This document shows, piece by piece, positions 43,678 through 51,702 of a DNA stretch of 64,000 nt. The stretch lies in NCBI RefSeq assembly GCF_004216665.1, contig NZ_SGWY01000002.1:224685-288684 (forward strand). The letters are read 5' to 3'. The notes beneath the pieces are model-generated. The model worked only from the letters and a program-made list of their open reading frames with translations. It had not been told where the DNA came from and made no database searches. This stretch comes from Agromyces ramosus (GTDB lineage: Bacteria > Actinomycetota > Actinomycetes > Actinomycetales > Microbacteriaceae). The stretch's first letter is position 1. Every line of letters starts with the position of its first letter. A program made the position numbers and the translations under genes.

Positions 43678-44337
43678 TCAGTGGGCGTCGTCCATGCCGG
43701 TGACGTGCACGGCGTATCCGACGCAGCCGGCATCCTCCCACCGATACTCCGGTACCACGTCCGGATCGTCGGGGCCGAACTCGCTGACGCCGTGCAGCGC
43801 CTCGAACTCCGGCGTTCCCGCTTGGGCGAGTTCGAGCGCGATCTGCTGTTGCTCCCAGGTGATGCCCGGTGGAATGAGCCAGTAGCCCGTGAAGCGATAC
43901 TCCAGGCCCTTCTCCTGCATGCAGTCGGCGATGATGCCCTGCTGCGTGAGCCAGATCTCGGTGTTCGCCGGGTCGTGGTCGGCAACGGGTCGCGGGATGG
44001 TCGCGATGTCGGTGGAGGCGTCGTACACCGGGAAGCCGAACTCCTCGAGTGCCGGCTGAGGAGCCGCTGTCGGCTCGGTCGCCGTCGGCTCGTTGGCGCT
44101 CGTGCTCGGCACGGCCGTCGGCGTCATCGGCTCGATCGAGGGCGCCACGACGTCGTCGACGGCCGACGATTCCGCGTCGTGCTGGATGAGTGACGCGGCT
44201 CCCGTCGCGGCCAGTGCCGCCCCCGCCCCGAGTGCGACCACCGTGGCGGCGCCCGCGACGATCAGCGCCACTCGGGCACGGCGGGCGGGTCGTCGTCGAT
44301 TGCGTTCGGCGTCGAGCAGGTCGTCGATCTCAGGCAT
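43678..44337 (-). CDS. Membrane-anchored hypothetical protein of the PadR operon
   Basis: 219 residues. A cytoplasmic Arg-rich start (MPEIDDLLDAERNRRRPARR), one membrane helix (about 23-50), a Thr/Pro/Glu-rich extracellular linker and a C-terminal domain with two cysteines (IADCMQEKGLEYRFTGYW, WEDAGCVGYAV). It starts inside the previous gene (8-nt overlap), so it is the third gene of the PadR operon. No domain recognised. Confidence 0.7.
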   Translation of the reverse strand: MPEIDDLLDAERNRRRPARRARVALIVAGAATVVALGAGAALAATGAASLIQHDAESSAVDDVVAPSIEPMTPTAVPSTSANEPTATEPTAAPQPALEEFGFPVYDASTDIATIPRPVADHDPANTEIWLTQQGIIADCMQEKGLEYRFTGYWLIPPGITWEQQQIALELAQAGTPEFEALHGVSEFGPDDPDVVPEYRWEDAGCVGYAVHVTGMDDAH

Positions 44338-45067
44338 GCGGCGCTCCTTCGCGCAGGACGGTGGCCTGGCGCCCCGTCCGGGCGTCGGTGGGCCGGCGGA
44401 GCCAATGGAGTGCGGCGGTGACGCAGACGAGGGCGAGCGCGGCTCCGATGGCGTAGGTGGCCGCTTCCCACCACGGGAGCCGGTTCACGAGCACGACGGC
44501 GCTTGCGCTGAGGAAGTAGAGGGCCCGGCCCGTCTCGGCGAGGATGAGGCCGGTCGGGACGGCGAGTGCCAGCGTTGCCCACCCTCGCAGCCGTTCACCG
44601 ACCATGGCCATCAGCGCCAGCAGGGCGATGAGGCCCAGGACGATCGCGCCGAGCGCGGGGCCGGGGATGCTTCGTACATCGCCGATCATCAACGCCCGCA
44701 CGAGCCGGAACAGCACGAACCCGCCCACCGCGACATCCAGGACGCCGACCGCCAGAACGACCGCGAGCAGGGCCGCGTGCGCCCGGAGCGCCAGGCGGAC
44801 GCCGGGATCGGCCCGGCGCAGCACGGCTGAACGCCAGATCAGGTCCGCGGGCGCTCCGCGAAGGGCGCGCAGTCGGATCGACCAGGCGAGGCGCCGCGGG
44901 GTGACGCCGACCTCGCCTGCCCAGACCGCGTGCTCATGCAGGTCGGATGCGATCTCGTCCTGCCGCCCCGCTGCGATTCGGGCGTCGAGCCCACGGGTGT
45001 ACGTCATCGTCCATCGCAGGACGCCGCGAGCGGCTCGGTGGAAGTGGGCGCTGGACTCGACGCTCAT
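44330..45067 (-). CDS. Membrane protein with permease-prefix-like N-terminus
   Basis: 245 residues. The N-terminal TRGLDARIAAGRQDEIASDLHEH resembles permease prefix domain 1, followed by about five membrane helices. The ATG overlaps the PadR stop by 4 nt. PadR-regulated membrane proteins of this sort are common in actinobacteria. Function unknown. Confidence 0.75.
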   Translation of the reverse strand: MSVESSAHFHRAARGVLRWTMTYTRGLDARIAAGRQDEIASDLHEHAVWAGEVGVTPRRLAWSIRLRALRGAPADLIWRSAVLRRADPGVRLALRAHAALLAVVLAVGVLDVAVGGFVLFRLVRALMIGDVRSIPGPALGAIVLGLIALLALMAMVGERLRGWATLALAVPTGLILAETGRALYFLSASAVVLVNRLPWWEAATYAIGAALALVCVTAALHWLRRPTDARTGRQATVLREGAPHA

Positions 45068-45414
45068 GCGATCACCGGCCTGGTCACCGAGCTCGGTGCG
45101 GCGCCGGCGCGCACGGACGCCCGGAGCGCGGCTTCGCCCGCCCCGGTCACGCGATACAGTCGCCGGCGCGGACGCCCCGCGGCTTCGGCCGGCTCGGCTG
45201 ATTCCCACTCGGCTTCGAGGAGTCCCCCCTCGGACATCCGGTTGAGCGCCTTGTACAAGGTGCCATGCGCAAGGAGCGCCGATCCCTCCTGATCCGCCAG
45301 TGCCCGGGCCAGACCGAATCCGTAGAACGATCCCTCGGCCGCCTGGAGGGTCGAGCCCGTGTCGAGGATCGCCAGCTCGAGTGGCAGGAGGACCCCGGGG
45401 CGTCGTCGTGGCAT
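45064..45414 (-). CDS. PadR-family transcriptional regulator
   Basis: 116 residues. LPLELAILDTGSTLQAAEGSFYGFGLARAL, then HGTLYKALNRMSEGGLLEAEWE and GRPRRRLYRVTGAGEAAL give the PadR winged helix. A perfect TATAAT (45421-45426, minus strand) lies 6 nt before the ATG, so the mRNA is probably leaderless. It heads an overlapping three-gene operon that it presumably represses. Confidence 0.9.
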   Translation of the reverse strand: MPRRRPGVLLPLELAILDTGSTLQAAEGSFYGFGLARALADQEGSALLAHGTLYKALNRMSEGGLLEAEWESAEPAEAAGRPRRRLYRVTGAGEAALRASVRAGAAPSSVTRPVIA

Positions 45415-45420
45415 GCCGAA

Positions 45421-45465
45421 ATTATAGGAAGATATGTGCCTGAAAGGCAATGGGGCCCGTACGAT
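45421..45465. promoter_or_regulatory. Divergent leaderless promoters of PadR operon and lipoprotein gene
   Basis: Minus strand TATAAT (45421-45426) and plus strand TACGAT (45460-45465) lie 6 and 7 nt before their start codons. Between them is the dyad TGCCT-GAA-AGGCA (45437-45449), a likely PadR operator able to cover both promoters. Confidence 0.55.
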
Positions 45466-45472
45466 TCTGGAC

Positions 45473-46087
45473 ATGAGAAGCGGAGCATCCGAACTCCTGT
45501 CCGGCTTCCTGGCGGTTTCCGCGGCCGCGACCCTCGTCGCGTGCACCGCGTCAGGAACGCAGGCGTCGCAGCCGTCGCCGGCACCGACCGCCACGGCGGC
45601 GCCGATGCCGTCGGAGGCCGTTCCGTGCCAGGACCGGTTCATCGCGGAGATCGACTGGGGAACCGATCCCGCTGCTCCGAACACCGCGTACATCGCCCTG
45701 ACCAATACGGGTGACGCGGCCTGCTCGCTGTCCGGATTCCCGAGTGACTCGGCGTTCCTGAGCGCGTCCGGACCCGTCGAAACCGTCGGCTACGACCTCG
45801 AGGGCGCACCGACCGCCGACGCGTACGGGCGGGCAGGCGACGTCGTGACGGTCGACCCGGGGGAGCGTGCCTTCATCTGGGCCAGGATCGCCCAGACCGC
45901 GGACCGGGCCGGCGACGACCCCTGCGAGCTCCCCGTGGCGGCGATCGGCGTCACCCTGGTGCTGCCCGGTGCCTCCGAACCCGTCGTCGCGCCCGCCGAC
46001 GTCGAAGTGTGCGTCGATACGGACGCCGACGACCTCCAGGTCGGACCCGTCGATTCGGAACCCCGACCCGCTTCAGTCGACGGATGA
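45473..46087 (+). CDS. DUF4232-like lipoprotein
   Basis: 204 residues. Signal peptide with lipobox ATLVAC, a Pro/Thr/Ala-rich linker, then a domain with NTAYIALTNTGDAACSLSGFP and two further cysteines, the pattern of actinobacterial DUF4232 cell-surface lipoproteins. TACGAT 7 nt before the ATG suggests a leaderless transcript. Role unknown. Confidence 0.8.
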   Translation: MRSGASELLSGFLAVSAAATLVACTASGTQASQPSPAPTATAAPMPSEAVPCQDRFIAEIDWGTDPAAPNTAYIALTNTGDAACSLSGFPSDSAFLSASGPVETVGYDLEGAPTADAYGRAGDVVTVDPGERAFIWARIAQTADRAGDDPCELPVAAIGVTLVLPGASEPVVAPADVEVCVDTDADDLQVGPVDSEPRPASVDG

Positions 46088-46100
46088 CGCGAGGGGCCGC

Positions 46101-47108
46101 TCAGGCCGAGGTGGCGCCATCGACGAGTGCTCGCCGAGCGAGGGCGAGGTGACGGCGGGTCATGTACGCGGCATCCGCCTCGAGGAGCCATTCGTGCCCG
46201 CCCCACTCGCTGCACAGCGTCCCCGCGAACCCGGACGGGGCGAGCAGAGCGCCGAGGTCGCGGATGGGCGCCGTCACCCGGCCACCGGTGTCATCGAGGT
46301 CCCAGAACTTGAGGTGGAACGCGCCGATGAGGGGCAGGATGCCGCGCAGGTCCGCCGCGTCCGACCGCCCGAAGCGCACGAGCAGGTTCATGTACAGGGT
46401 GTGGATCGCGGGAGGCACCGCGCCCGACCGGAGCAGTTCGACGACGGCGCCCGCTGTCGCGGGGTCTCGCCATTCCTCGGTGAGGCGGGTCAGGAGGTCC
46501 TCCGGGAGGTCCGCCGCCGCGAGCTGTTCGAGGTAGGTCGGCGGGAGTTCGGGCATGAGCATGCTGATGTCGACGAGCAGGCGCACCCGCGGGTCGCCGA
46601 TGCCGGCGATCATGTCGATCGCCGCCGCCGTGGCCGGCGAGTCGGGCGTCTGCTGCCCCTGGATCTCCTCGTACAGCACGAGGTCGAGCTCGTGCAGGGT
46701 GGGCAGGAGCCGTCGCAGGAGTGCCTCGCCCGCCTGGCCGATCGGGAGCCGCACGCCGCCGGCGCCCAGGCGCCGCGCGGCATGGAGCTGGGGGAGCAGG
46801 AAGCCGAGGCGCTCGGCCTCGCTGCGCCGCCGGCCCGGGCCGAGCCAGTCGTCGAGGCTGGCGCCGACGATGCTCACGCTGCCGCCGGCCGCGTCGAGAT
46901 CGCGCCGCAGCGCGTCGACCTCGGCATCGGTGGAGACGGGGAACGACCGCCACAGCTGACCGGGTTCGAGCTCGATGATGGGCGCGATTCCGTCGGCCAC
47001 GATCCCGACGGCGAGGTCGGGCGCCGTGCGCTCGGCGCGGATCACGTCGGGGGTCCAGTTGAAGGCGCTGGCCGCGAGGGTCCAGGCGGGGGGGAGTTCG
47101 GTGGTCAC
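46101..47108 (-). CDS. Xylose-isomerase-like TIM barrel protein; probable C-glycoside deglycosidase alpha subunit
   Basis: 335 residues from a GTG with AAGGA 7 nt upstream. Sugar-phosphate isomerase/epimerase TIM barrel. The metal ligands seem complete: Glu148 (VLYEEIQ), Asp180 (LLVDIS), His265 (FHLKFWD) and Glu301 (LCSEWGGH). It aligns best with the C-terminal halves of the two fusion proteins at 55-58 kb. The preceding co-oriented gene encodes a CGDB-like beta protein, so together they resemble the two-subunit C-glycoside deglycosidases (CarB/CarC, DgpB/DgpC, DfgA/DfgB). Those cut 3-oxo-C-glycosides by a metal- and His-assisted elimination. The assignment rests on homology read by eye. Confidence 0.75.
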   Translation of the reverse strand: MTTELPPAWTLAASAFNWTPDVIRAERTAPDLAVGIVADGIAPIIELEPGQLWRSFPVSTDAEVDALRRDLDAAGGSVSIVGASLDDWLGPGRRRSEAERLGFLLPQLHAARRLGAGGVRLPIGQAGEALLRRLLPTLHELDLVLYEEIQGQQTPDSPATAAAIDMIAGIGDPRVRLLVDISMLMPELPPTYLEQLAAADLPEDLLTRLTEEWRDPATAGAVVELLRSGAVPPAIHTLYMNLLVRFGRSDAADLRGILPLIGAFHLKFWDLDDTGGRVTAPIRDLGALLAPSGFAGTLCSEWGGHEWLLEADAAYMTRRHLALARRALVDGATSA

Positions 47109-47124
47109 GGCGGTTCCTTGCCGG

Positions 47125-47538
47125 TCAGGCGACATCGCGGGAGACGGACGGGTGCGTGGCCGCGGCATCGAGCCCGAGTGAGCGCTCGATGCGGAAGGGC
47201 AAGGTGAGCGGGCCGTCGGGGCCGGCCTGCAGGTACGGGATCGCCAGGCGGAACGACACGGCGACGTCGTGGACTCCCGGGCTCAGCATCCGTGCCCCCC
47301 GCAGCACGACCCGGTCCTGCAGGAACCACCACGTCGGCTCCTGCCGGAGCGCGGCGGGATCCAGGAGGCGGTCGCCGAGGGCGATCCGGAGCCGATCGAC
47401 CCGCTCGCCGTCGACCACCACCTCGACGGCCTCGAGACTGGCGAGGGGGAGGGAACGGATCCATGGGAGGCTGAGGCGGAGCGCGAACCCGTCCGCCGTC
47501 GACGAGAGCGCGTCGTCGCGCAGCGCTGCCAGGGTCAT
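47125..47538 (-). CDS. CGDB/DUF6379-domain protein; probable C-glycoside deglycosidase beta subunit
   Basis: 137 residues. The pattern LPWIRSLPLASLEAVEVVVDG, TWWFLQDRVVLRG, SPGVHDVAVSFRLAIPYLQ matches the small beta subunit (C-glycoside deglycosidase beta domain, formerly DUF6379) and is similar to residues 20-130 of the 491-residue fusion protein. In known enzymes the beta subunit packs against the TIM barrel and is needed for activity. It lies 16 nt upstream of the alpha gene and 7 nt after the ThuA-domain gene. Confidence 0.75.
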   Translation of the reverse strand: MTLAALRDDALSSTADGFALRLSLPWIRSLPLASLEAVEVVVDGERVDRLRIALGDRLLDPAALRQEPTWWFLQDRVVLRGARMLSPGVHDVAVSFRLAIPYLQAGPDGPLTLPFRIERSLGLDAAATHPSVSRDVA

Positions 47539-47545
47539 GCGCGGG

Positions 47546-48421
47546 TCACTTCTGCGAGGCGGGCTCGCCGGCGGCGACCCACTCGTCGAACATCGCGCGG
47601 ACCATGGGCTCGAGCGTGGTGGGCCACCAGTCGCCGCCCTCGACGGGCTCGCCGAGGTCGTCGGGCGTCGGAACCGTGACGCGTCCGGTCGCCGCCCATT
47701 CGGCACTGCGGGGGAACAGGGCGCGGAACGCCGGGTGGCCGATCGCCTTCACGTCGTGGCCGATGCCGATCGAGACCGCGCGGCCGGCGCCGTACTCCAC
47801 GGTCCAGGCGACGGGATGCTCCTCGCCCATGCCGGGCAGCGCGCGCCATTGCGACGGCACCTGCGTGTAGCGCAGCGGGTTGTCCCACCCGGTGAGCAGG
47901 ATGGACTTCTTCACGCCTTCGGGCCAATGCAGGCCGACGTAGAGGTCGTCGCCGTAATGCGGGAACTCGGCAGGCCAGCCCGCGGTGATGGGGTGCTCCT
48001 CGGCGGTGTGGAGGAGGAAGTCGTTGTTCGGGGCGCGACGCGACGTGGTCTCGCGCATGACGCCGCCCAGGAGCCGCTCGTACTCGGGGTCCCAGCCGAC
48101 GCCGCCGGCGAGCGTCGGGTGGTAGGCGATGAAGCCCTTGCCCCCGGCCACGAAGTCGACGAGCGCCTGCTCGGCGTCGGCGCCGAAGCGCACCTCGGGC
48201 ACGTCGCGCCATGGGTCGTGCCGACCGTAGTAGTTCACGATGACGAGGTCGTAGTTCTCCAGCGTCTGCGCCGTCGCGCCGCGGAACTCCTCGGTGACCC
48301 GCACGTCGAACCGGCCCGTCCCCTCGAGGAGCGCCTTCAGGGCCGGCGTCGTCGCTCGCCAGTCGTGATGGACGTCGGTCATCCCGGTGATGACGAGGGT
48401 CCGGATCTTCGGCTCGGGCAT
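47546..48421 (-). CDS. ThuA-domain protein
   Basis: 291 residues. IRTLVITGMTDVHHDWRATTPAL, DLVIVNYYGRHDPW, FVAGGKGFIAYHPTLAG, and YGAGRAVSIGIGHDVKA are ThuA (glutamine-amidotransferase-like fold) motifs. ThuA proteins occur in trehalose and other sugar-utilisation operons, where 3-keto-disaccharides are intermediates, which fits a pathway through 3-oxo-sugars. AAGGAG precedes the ATG. First gene of the ThuA-beta-alpha unit. Confidence 0.85.
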   Translation of the reverse strand: MPEPKIRTLVITGMTDVHHDWRATTPALKALLEGTGRFDVRVTEEFRGATAQTLENYDLVIVNYYGRHDPWRDVPEVRFGADAEQALVDFVAGGKGFIAYHPTLAGGVGWDPEYERLLGGVMRETTSRRAPNNDFLLHTAEEHPITAGWPAEFPHYGDDLYVGLHWPEGVKKSILLTGWDNPLRYTQVPSQWRALPGMGEEHPVAWTVEYGAGRAVSIGIGHDVKAIGHPAFRALFPRSAEWAATGRVTVPTPDDLGEPVEGGDWWPTTLEPMVRAMFDEWVAAGEPASQK

Positions 48422-48434
48422 GGCACTCCTTCGT

Positions 48435-48450
48435 GGTCTCGCTTGAGACC
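48435..48450. promoter_or_regulatory. Palindrome GGTCTC-GCTT-GAGACC before the ThuA unit
   Basis: Six-base perfect arms lie 14 nt upstream of the ThuA start codon, inside the leader. A TACCTT -10-like box (minus strand, 48454-48459) is directly upstream. It may be an operator at the transcription start of a promoter inside the ROK-ThuA-beta-alpha series, or a weak hairpin after the ROK gene. Confidence 0.45.
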
Positions 48451-48489
48451 AAAAGGTACACCCTTATGTCTGAAAAAGGAAGAAGTAGG

Positions 48490-49755
48490 TCAGGATGCCG
48501 CCATGACCTCGCTGAGCGTGGGGCGGCCGTCGGCGAACCAACGGGGGAACGTCGCATCGAACAGCTGCTCGCGCACCATCTCGGCGCCGCCGCGAAGCGG
48601 CTCCTTCTCGTCGCCGAGCGATCGCACGATGCTGAGGTCGCGGGTGGCGAGCGGGAGCGAGAGCTCGTACACACGCTGGCGGATCTCGGCCAGGAAGACC
48701 TCACCAGCGGAGGAAACGGCACCGCCGACCACGATGACGGCGGGATTGAACATGTTGACGAGGGCGGCGATCGACTCGCCCACGAGCCGCGCCGATCGCT
48801 GGATGAGCGAGATCGCCAGTGCGTCCCCGTCCATCGCCGCCACCGCGATGGCCTCGGGCGTGACCTCCGAGCCGCCGTCGACGTGGCGGGCGAGCGCACC
48901 ACCCGCGCCCTCGTCGACCGCGCGCTCGGCATCGCGGATGAGCGCCCAGCCGCCGGCCTCGGCTTCGAGGCATCCGACCTTGCCGCAGCGGCACTGCGCG
49001 TCCGAGTCCCGCACTCGAACGTGGCCGATGTCGCCTGCCGCGCCGTTCGCGCCTCGATGGATCCGCCCGCGGGAGAGCAGGCCGGCGCCGATCCCGGAGC
49101 CGACCTTGCAGAAGATCAGGTCGAGGGAGTCCTCCTGGCGGCGCGCGCGCTCGCTGAACACGAGCAGGTTCACGTCGTTGTCGACCCAGGTCGGCGCATC
49201 GAACCGCTGCTCGAAGCGGCGGCGCACGTCGAAGCCGTTCCATCCGGGCATGATCGGCGGGGCGACCGGGCGGCCGCTCTCGAAGTCGACGGGGCCGGGG
49301 ACGCCCACCGCGACTCCCCAGACCGGCACGTCGGGGTGCCGCTCGACGATCTCGTCGAGCATCTCGAGCGCCTTCTCGATCGTCTCCGCCGGTCCGCGGG
49401 CGATGTCCCACTCCTGGTGGCTGTGGTCGATGATGTCGCCGTCGAGCGAGGCGATCCCGACGCGGATGTGCAGCGCGCCGAGCGCGCACACGACGATGCG
49501 ACCCTGCTCGGATCGGAACCGGAGCGTGCGAGGCGCGCGGCCGCCCGACGACGGGCCGTACTCGCCGTCGGCCAGGAAGCCCATCTCGATGGCCTGGTCC
49601 ACCCGTTGGGTCACGACGCCTCGCCCGAGTCCGGTGACGCGCCCGATCTCGGGCCTGGTCGTCGCCTCACCCGTGCGCACGAGGTTGACGATGCGCAGGA
49701 GGCTCGTCACCTCGTCGGTCTGAGCCCCGAATCGCAATGTTGATTCCCGTGCCAT
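48490..49755 (-). CDS. ROK-family transcriptional regulator (NagC/XylR type)
   Basis: 421 residues. An N-terminal winged helix (LLRIVNLVRTGEATTRPEIGRVTGL) precedes a ROK sugar-kinase-like domain with GVAVGVPGPVDFESG, the zinc motif CRCGKVGCLEAE, and VVGGAVSSAGEVF. It is the only regulator in the carbohydrate island. It likely releases the operators at 49826 and 51703 when the sugar or an intermediate binds. The ATG at 49755 gives the normal length; a long upstream extension in the same frame is not coding. Confidence 0.93.
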   Translation of the reverse strand: MARESTLRFGAQTDEVTSLLRIVNLVRTGEATTRPEIGRVTGLGRGVVTQRVDQAIEMGFLADGEYGPSSGGRAPRTLRFRSEQGRIVVCALGALHIRVGIASLDGDIIDHSHQEWDIARGPAETIEKALEMLDEIVERHPDVPVWGVAVGVPGPVDFESGRPVAPPIMPGWNGFDVRRRFEQRFDAPTWVDNDVNLLVFSERARRQEDSLDLIFCKVGSGIGAGLLSRGRIHRGANGAAGDIGHVRVRDSDAQCRCGKVGCLEAEAGGWALIRDAERAVDEGAGGALARHVDGGSEVTPEAIAVAAMDGDALAISLIQRSARLVGESIAALVNMFNPAVIVVGGAVSSAGEVFLAEIRQRVYELSLPLATRDLSIVRSLGDEKEPLRGGAEMVREQLFDATFPRWFADGRPTLSEVMAAS

Positions 49756-49767
49756 GCTCTGATTCTG

Positions 49768-49783
49768 ACACAACCGGGTGTGT
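49768..49783. promoter_or_regulatory. Imperfect palindrome in the ROK promoter
   Basis: ACACAACC followed directly by GGGTGTGT forms a 16-bp near-perfect dyad (7 of 8 pairs), 13 nt upstream of the ROK start codon. Possibly an autoregulatory site, different in sequence from the CTTTWGT palindromes. Confidence 0.4.
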
Positions 49784-49825
49784 TCAGCGTCGATTTCGCG
49801 GCTACTATGGGCAATTCGGCATGAG

Positions 49826-49848
49826 CTTTTGTATAGTCGAGGCAAAAG
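49826..49848. promoter_or_regulatory. Putative ROK operator 1 (23 bp)
   Basis: CTTTTGT-N9-GCAAAAG, with a TATAGT box (49832-49837) inside it, lies 31 bp before the Gfo/Idh start codon. The same architecture occurs at 51703-51725 (consensus CTTTWGT-N9-RCWAAAG). Binding here would cover the plus-strand -10 region. Confidence 0.65.
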
Positions 49849-49879
49849 TTTGCCGACGCGAGCCAACGGAGGTGGTCGG

Positions 49880-50920
49880 ATGCCGTGGGGCGTGGGAGTG
49901 ATCGGGGCGGGCCCCGGCGTCGCGGCATTGCACCTGCCGACGCTGTCGATGATCAGCGACCTGTTCCGCGTCGTCCACGTGAGCGACCACGGCAGTGGTC
50001 GCGCCGTGGAGCTCGCCACCCGCCTCGGCGCCACGGCGTCGCACGACACCGCCGAGCTCCTCTCGGATCCCGCCGTTGACGTGGTCGCGGTCTGCAGTCC
50101 GCCCGCCGAGCACGCTCGCCACATCCGGGAATGCGTCGCCGCGGGCGCGCGTGCCATCCTCTGCGAGAAGCCGTTGGCGACCACGGCGCACGAGGCGACG
50201 GAGGTGGTCGACGCGTGCCGGCAGGCGGGCATCCCCATCCTCGTCGCCACCAACCATTTCTTCGACGAGGCATGGGATCGCACCAAGCACCACCTCCTGG
50301 CCCTCGAGTCCGACGTGCGCTCGATCTCCGCCACGGTGGCGCTCCCGCCGAACGGTCGCTTTCACGCCGCCGTCACCGAGCTCCCCACGTCGGGCACTCC
50401 GCCTCGGACCGCGCCCGACCTCACCGACCCCGAGACGGCCGCCGCCGTGGTGCGACAGCTCGTGCTCGGGCTCGCCGTGCACGACCTCCCCGCGGTCCGC
50501 GACCTCGCGCCCGACTTCGAGGGCGTCGACTTCGCCGCCGCCGTGCCGCCGCTCGGCTACACGATCGGCTTCCGATCCAGCGGCGTCCGCGTCCTGCTGA
50601 CGGCCGTCATGCTGCCCGACGGACCCGACCCGACGTGGCGCCTGACCGTCGGGACCTCGACCGACCGGATTGACGTCGAGTTCCCGCCGGCGTTCGTGCA
50701 CGCCGGAAGCGCCACCGTCCGCGTGCGCCACGGCGACCTGCGATCGACGACCTATCGCCGTGACACCGACGACGGGTACGTGCGCGAGTGGCGGGCCCTG
50801 GCTGCGATGCTCGACGGCACGGCGGTGACCGAGTACCACGAGGTGCTCGACGACGCCGTCTTCGCGATCGACCTCGCCGATGCGGCGGCCGAGGCGATCC
50901 GCACCGGAGCACCGTCGTGA
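49880..50920 (+). CDS. Gfo/Idh/MocA-family oxidoreductase
   Basis: 346 residues. The Rossmann motif GVIGAGPGVAALHLP and the EKP motif (96-98, LCEKPLATTAHEA) define the family; ATNHFFDEAWDRTKHH follows. Some members oxidise sugars at C3, including DgpA, which prepares C-glycosides for cleavage with NAD. Here it may be a second oxidation route beside the GMC enzyme, or it may reduce a 3-oxo-sugar product. GGAGG lies 8 nt before the ATG. It is coupled by a 4-nt overlap to the next gene. Confidence 0.85.
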   Translation: MPWGVGVIGAGPGVAALHLPTLSMISDLFRVVHVSDHGSGRAVELATRLGATASHDTAELLSDPAVDVVAVCSPPAEHARHIRECVAAGARAILCEKPLATTAHEATEVVDACRQAGIPILVATNHFFDEAWDRTKHHLLALESDVRSISATVALPPNGRFHAAVTELPTSGTPPRTAPDLTDPETAAAVVRQLVLGLAVHDLPAVRDLAPDFEGVDFAAAVPPLGYTIGFRSSGVRVLLTAVMLPDGPDPTWRLTVGTSTDRIDVEFPPAFVHAGSATVRVRHGDLRSTTYRRDTDDGYVREWRALAAMLDGTAVTEYHEVLDDAVFAIDLADAAAEAIRTGAPS

Positions 50921-51693
50921 GCTCCCGCGTCCCCGTGCTGTCGGCGCTCGCCGGATACCGGGTCGCGGTCGCCGGCCTCCCCATGCAGGCGCACCCGGCG
51001 CGCGAGGCGACCGGAGCCATCGTCGTCGTCGACGGTGCGACGTCGTGGTGGGATGCCGCGGCGTCGGCCGTGCGCGACGGGGCTTCGGCGGTGCTCGTGG
51101 CAGAGCCGGTCGAGGTGCCGCTCGACGCGGTCGGCGACCTCGCCGCGACCGCCGGGGTGCCGATCGTCGTCCATCGCTCCCGGCTCCGTGCGGACCTCGT
51201 CGAGCGGGCCCTCGAGCAGCGCTCGGGGGTGTCCCCTCGGATCGTCGTCGCCGAGTGCCGGGCGAGCGCCGACGGGCTCGAGGCCATGGTGCGCGACGCG
51301 GTCGGCTGGATGCGCGTGCTGGCCGACGCCAGGCTCGTCGTCGCCTCGGCCTCCGCAGCGGCGGGCGGCGCCGCCGCGCTCGTCCGGTCCCACGACGGCG
51401 GGGTCGTCGGCTCGGTGCTGGCGACCGTGACCCGGCCCGAGGGTGCGCTCCTCCGCGTCCAGGCCCTGGGGGAGACCACCACCGAGGTGGAGATCGACGA
51501 ACCGGTCGGCCGGTCGGAGCTCTCGACCAGCACCGAGCACGGGCGCCGGGTGGCGCCCTCCTGCTTCGAGGCCGCCGACCGCATGGCCCTCCGGCGCGCC
51601 CTCAGGGCGGTCGGGGCCACAGGATCGTCGCCCGACCTCATGGACCTCCTGCACGACGGTGAAGCCGCGTCCCGGCTGCTTCGTGCCACGTAG
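50917..51693 (+). CDS. Hypothetical protein coupled to the Gfo/Idh gene
   Basis: 258 residues from a GTG overlapping the previous stop. Soluble, Ala/Val-rich and alternating alpha/beta: ATGAIVVVDGATSWWDAAASA and VPIVVHRSRLRADLVERAL resemble the ligand-binding N-terminal domain of PucR-type regulators, but no DNA-binding helix is present. The second half (GGVVGSVLATVTRPEGALLRV) is unassigned. It could be a partner or chaperone of the dehydrogenase. No confident family. Confidence 0.6.
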   Translation: MSSRVPVLSALAGYRVAVAGLPMQAHPAREATGAIVVVDGATSWWDAAASAVRDGASAVLVAEPVEVPLDAVGDLAATAGVPIVVHRSRLRADLVERALEQRSGVSPRIVVAECRASADGLEAMVRDAVGWMRVLADARLVVASASAAAGGAAALVRSHDGGVVGSVLATVTRPEGALLRVQALGETTTEVEIDEPVGRSELSTSTEHGRRVAPSCFEAADRMALRRALRAVGATGSSPDLMDLLHDGEAASRLLRAT

Positions 51694-51702
51694 ACCCAGC
51701 CG

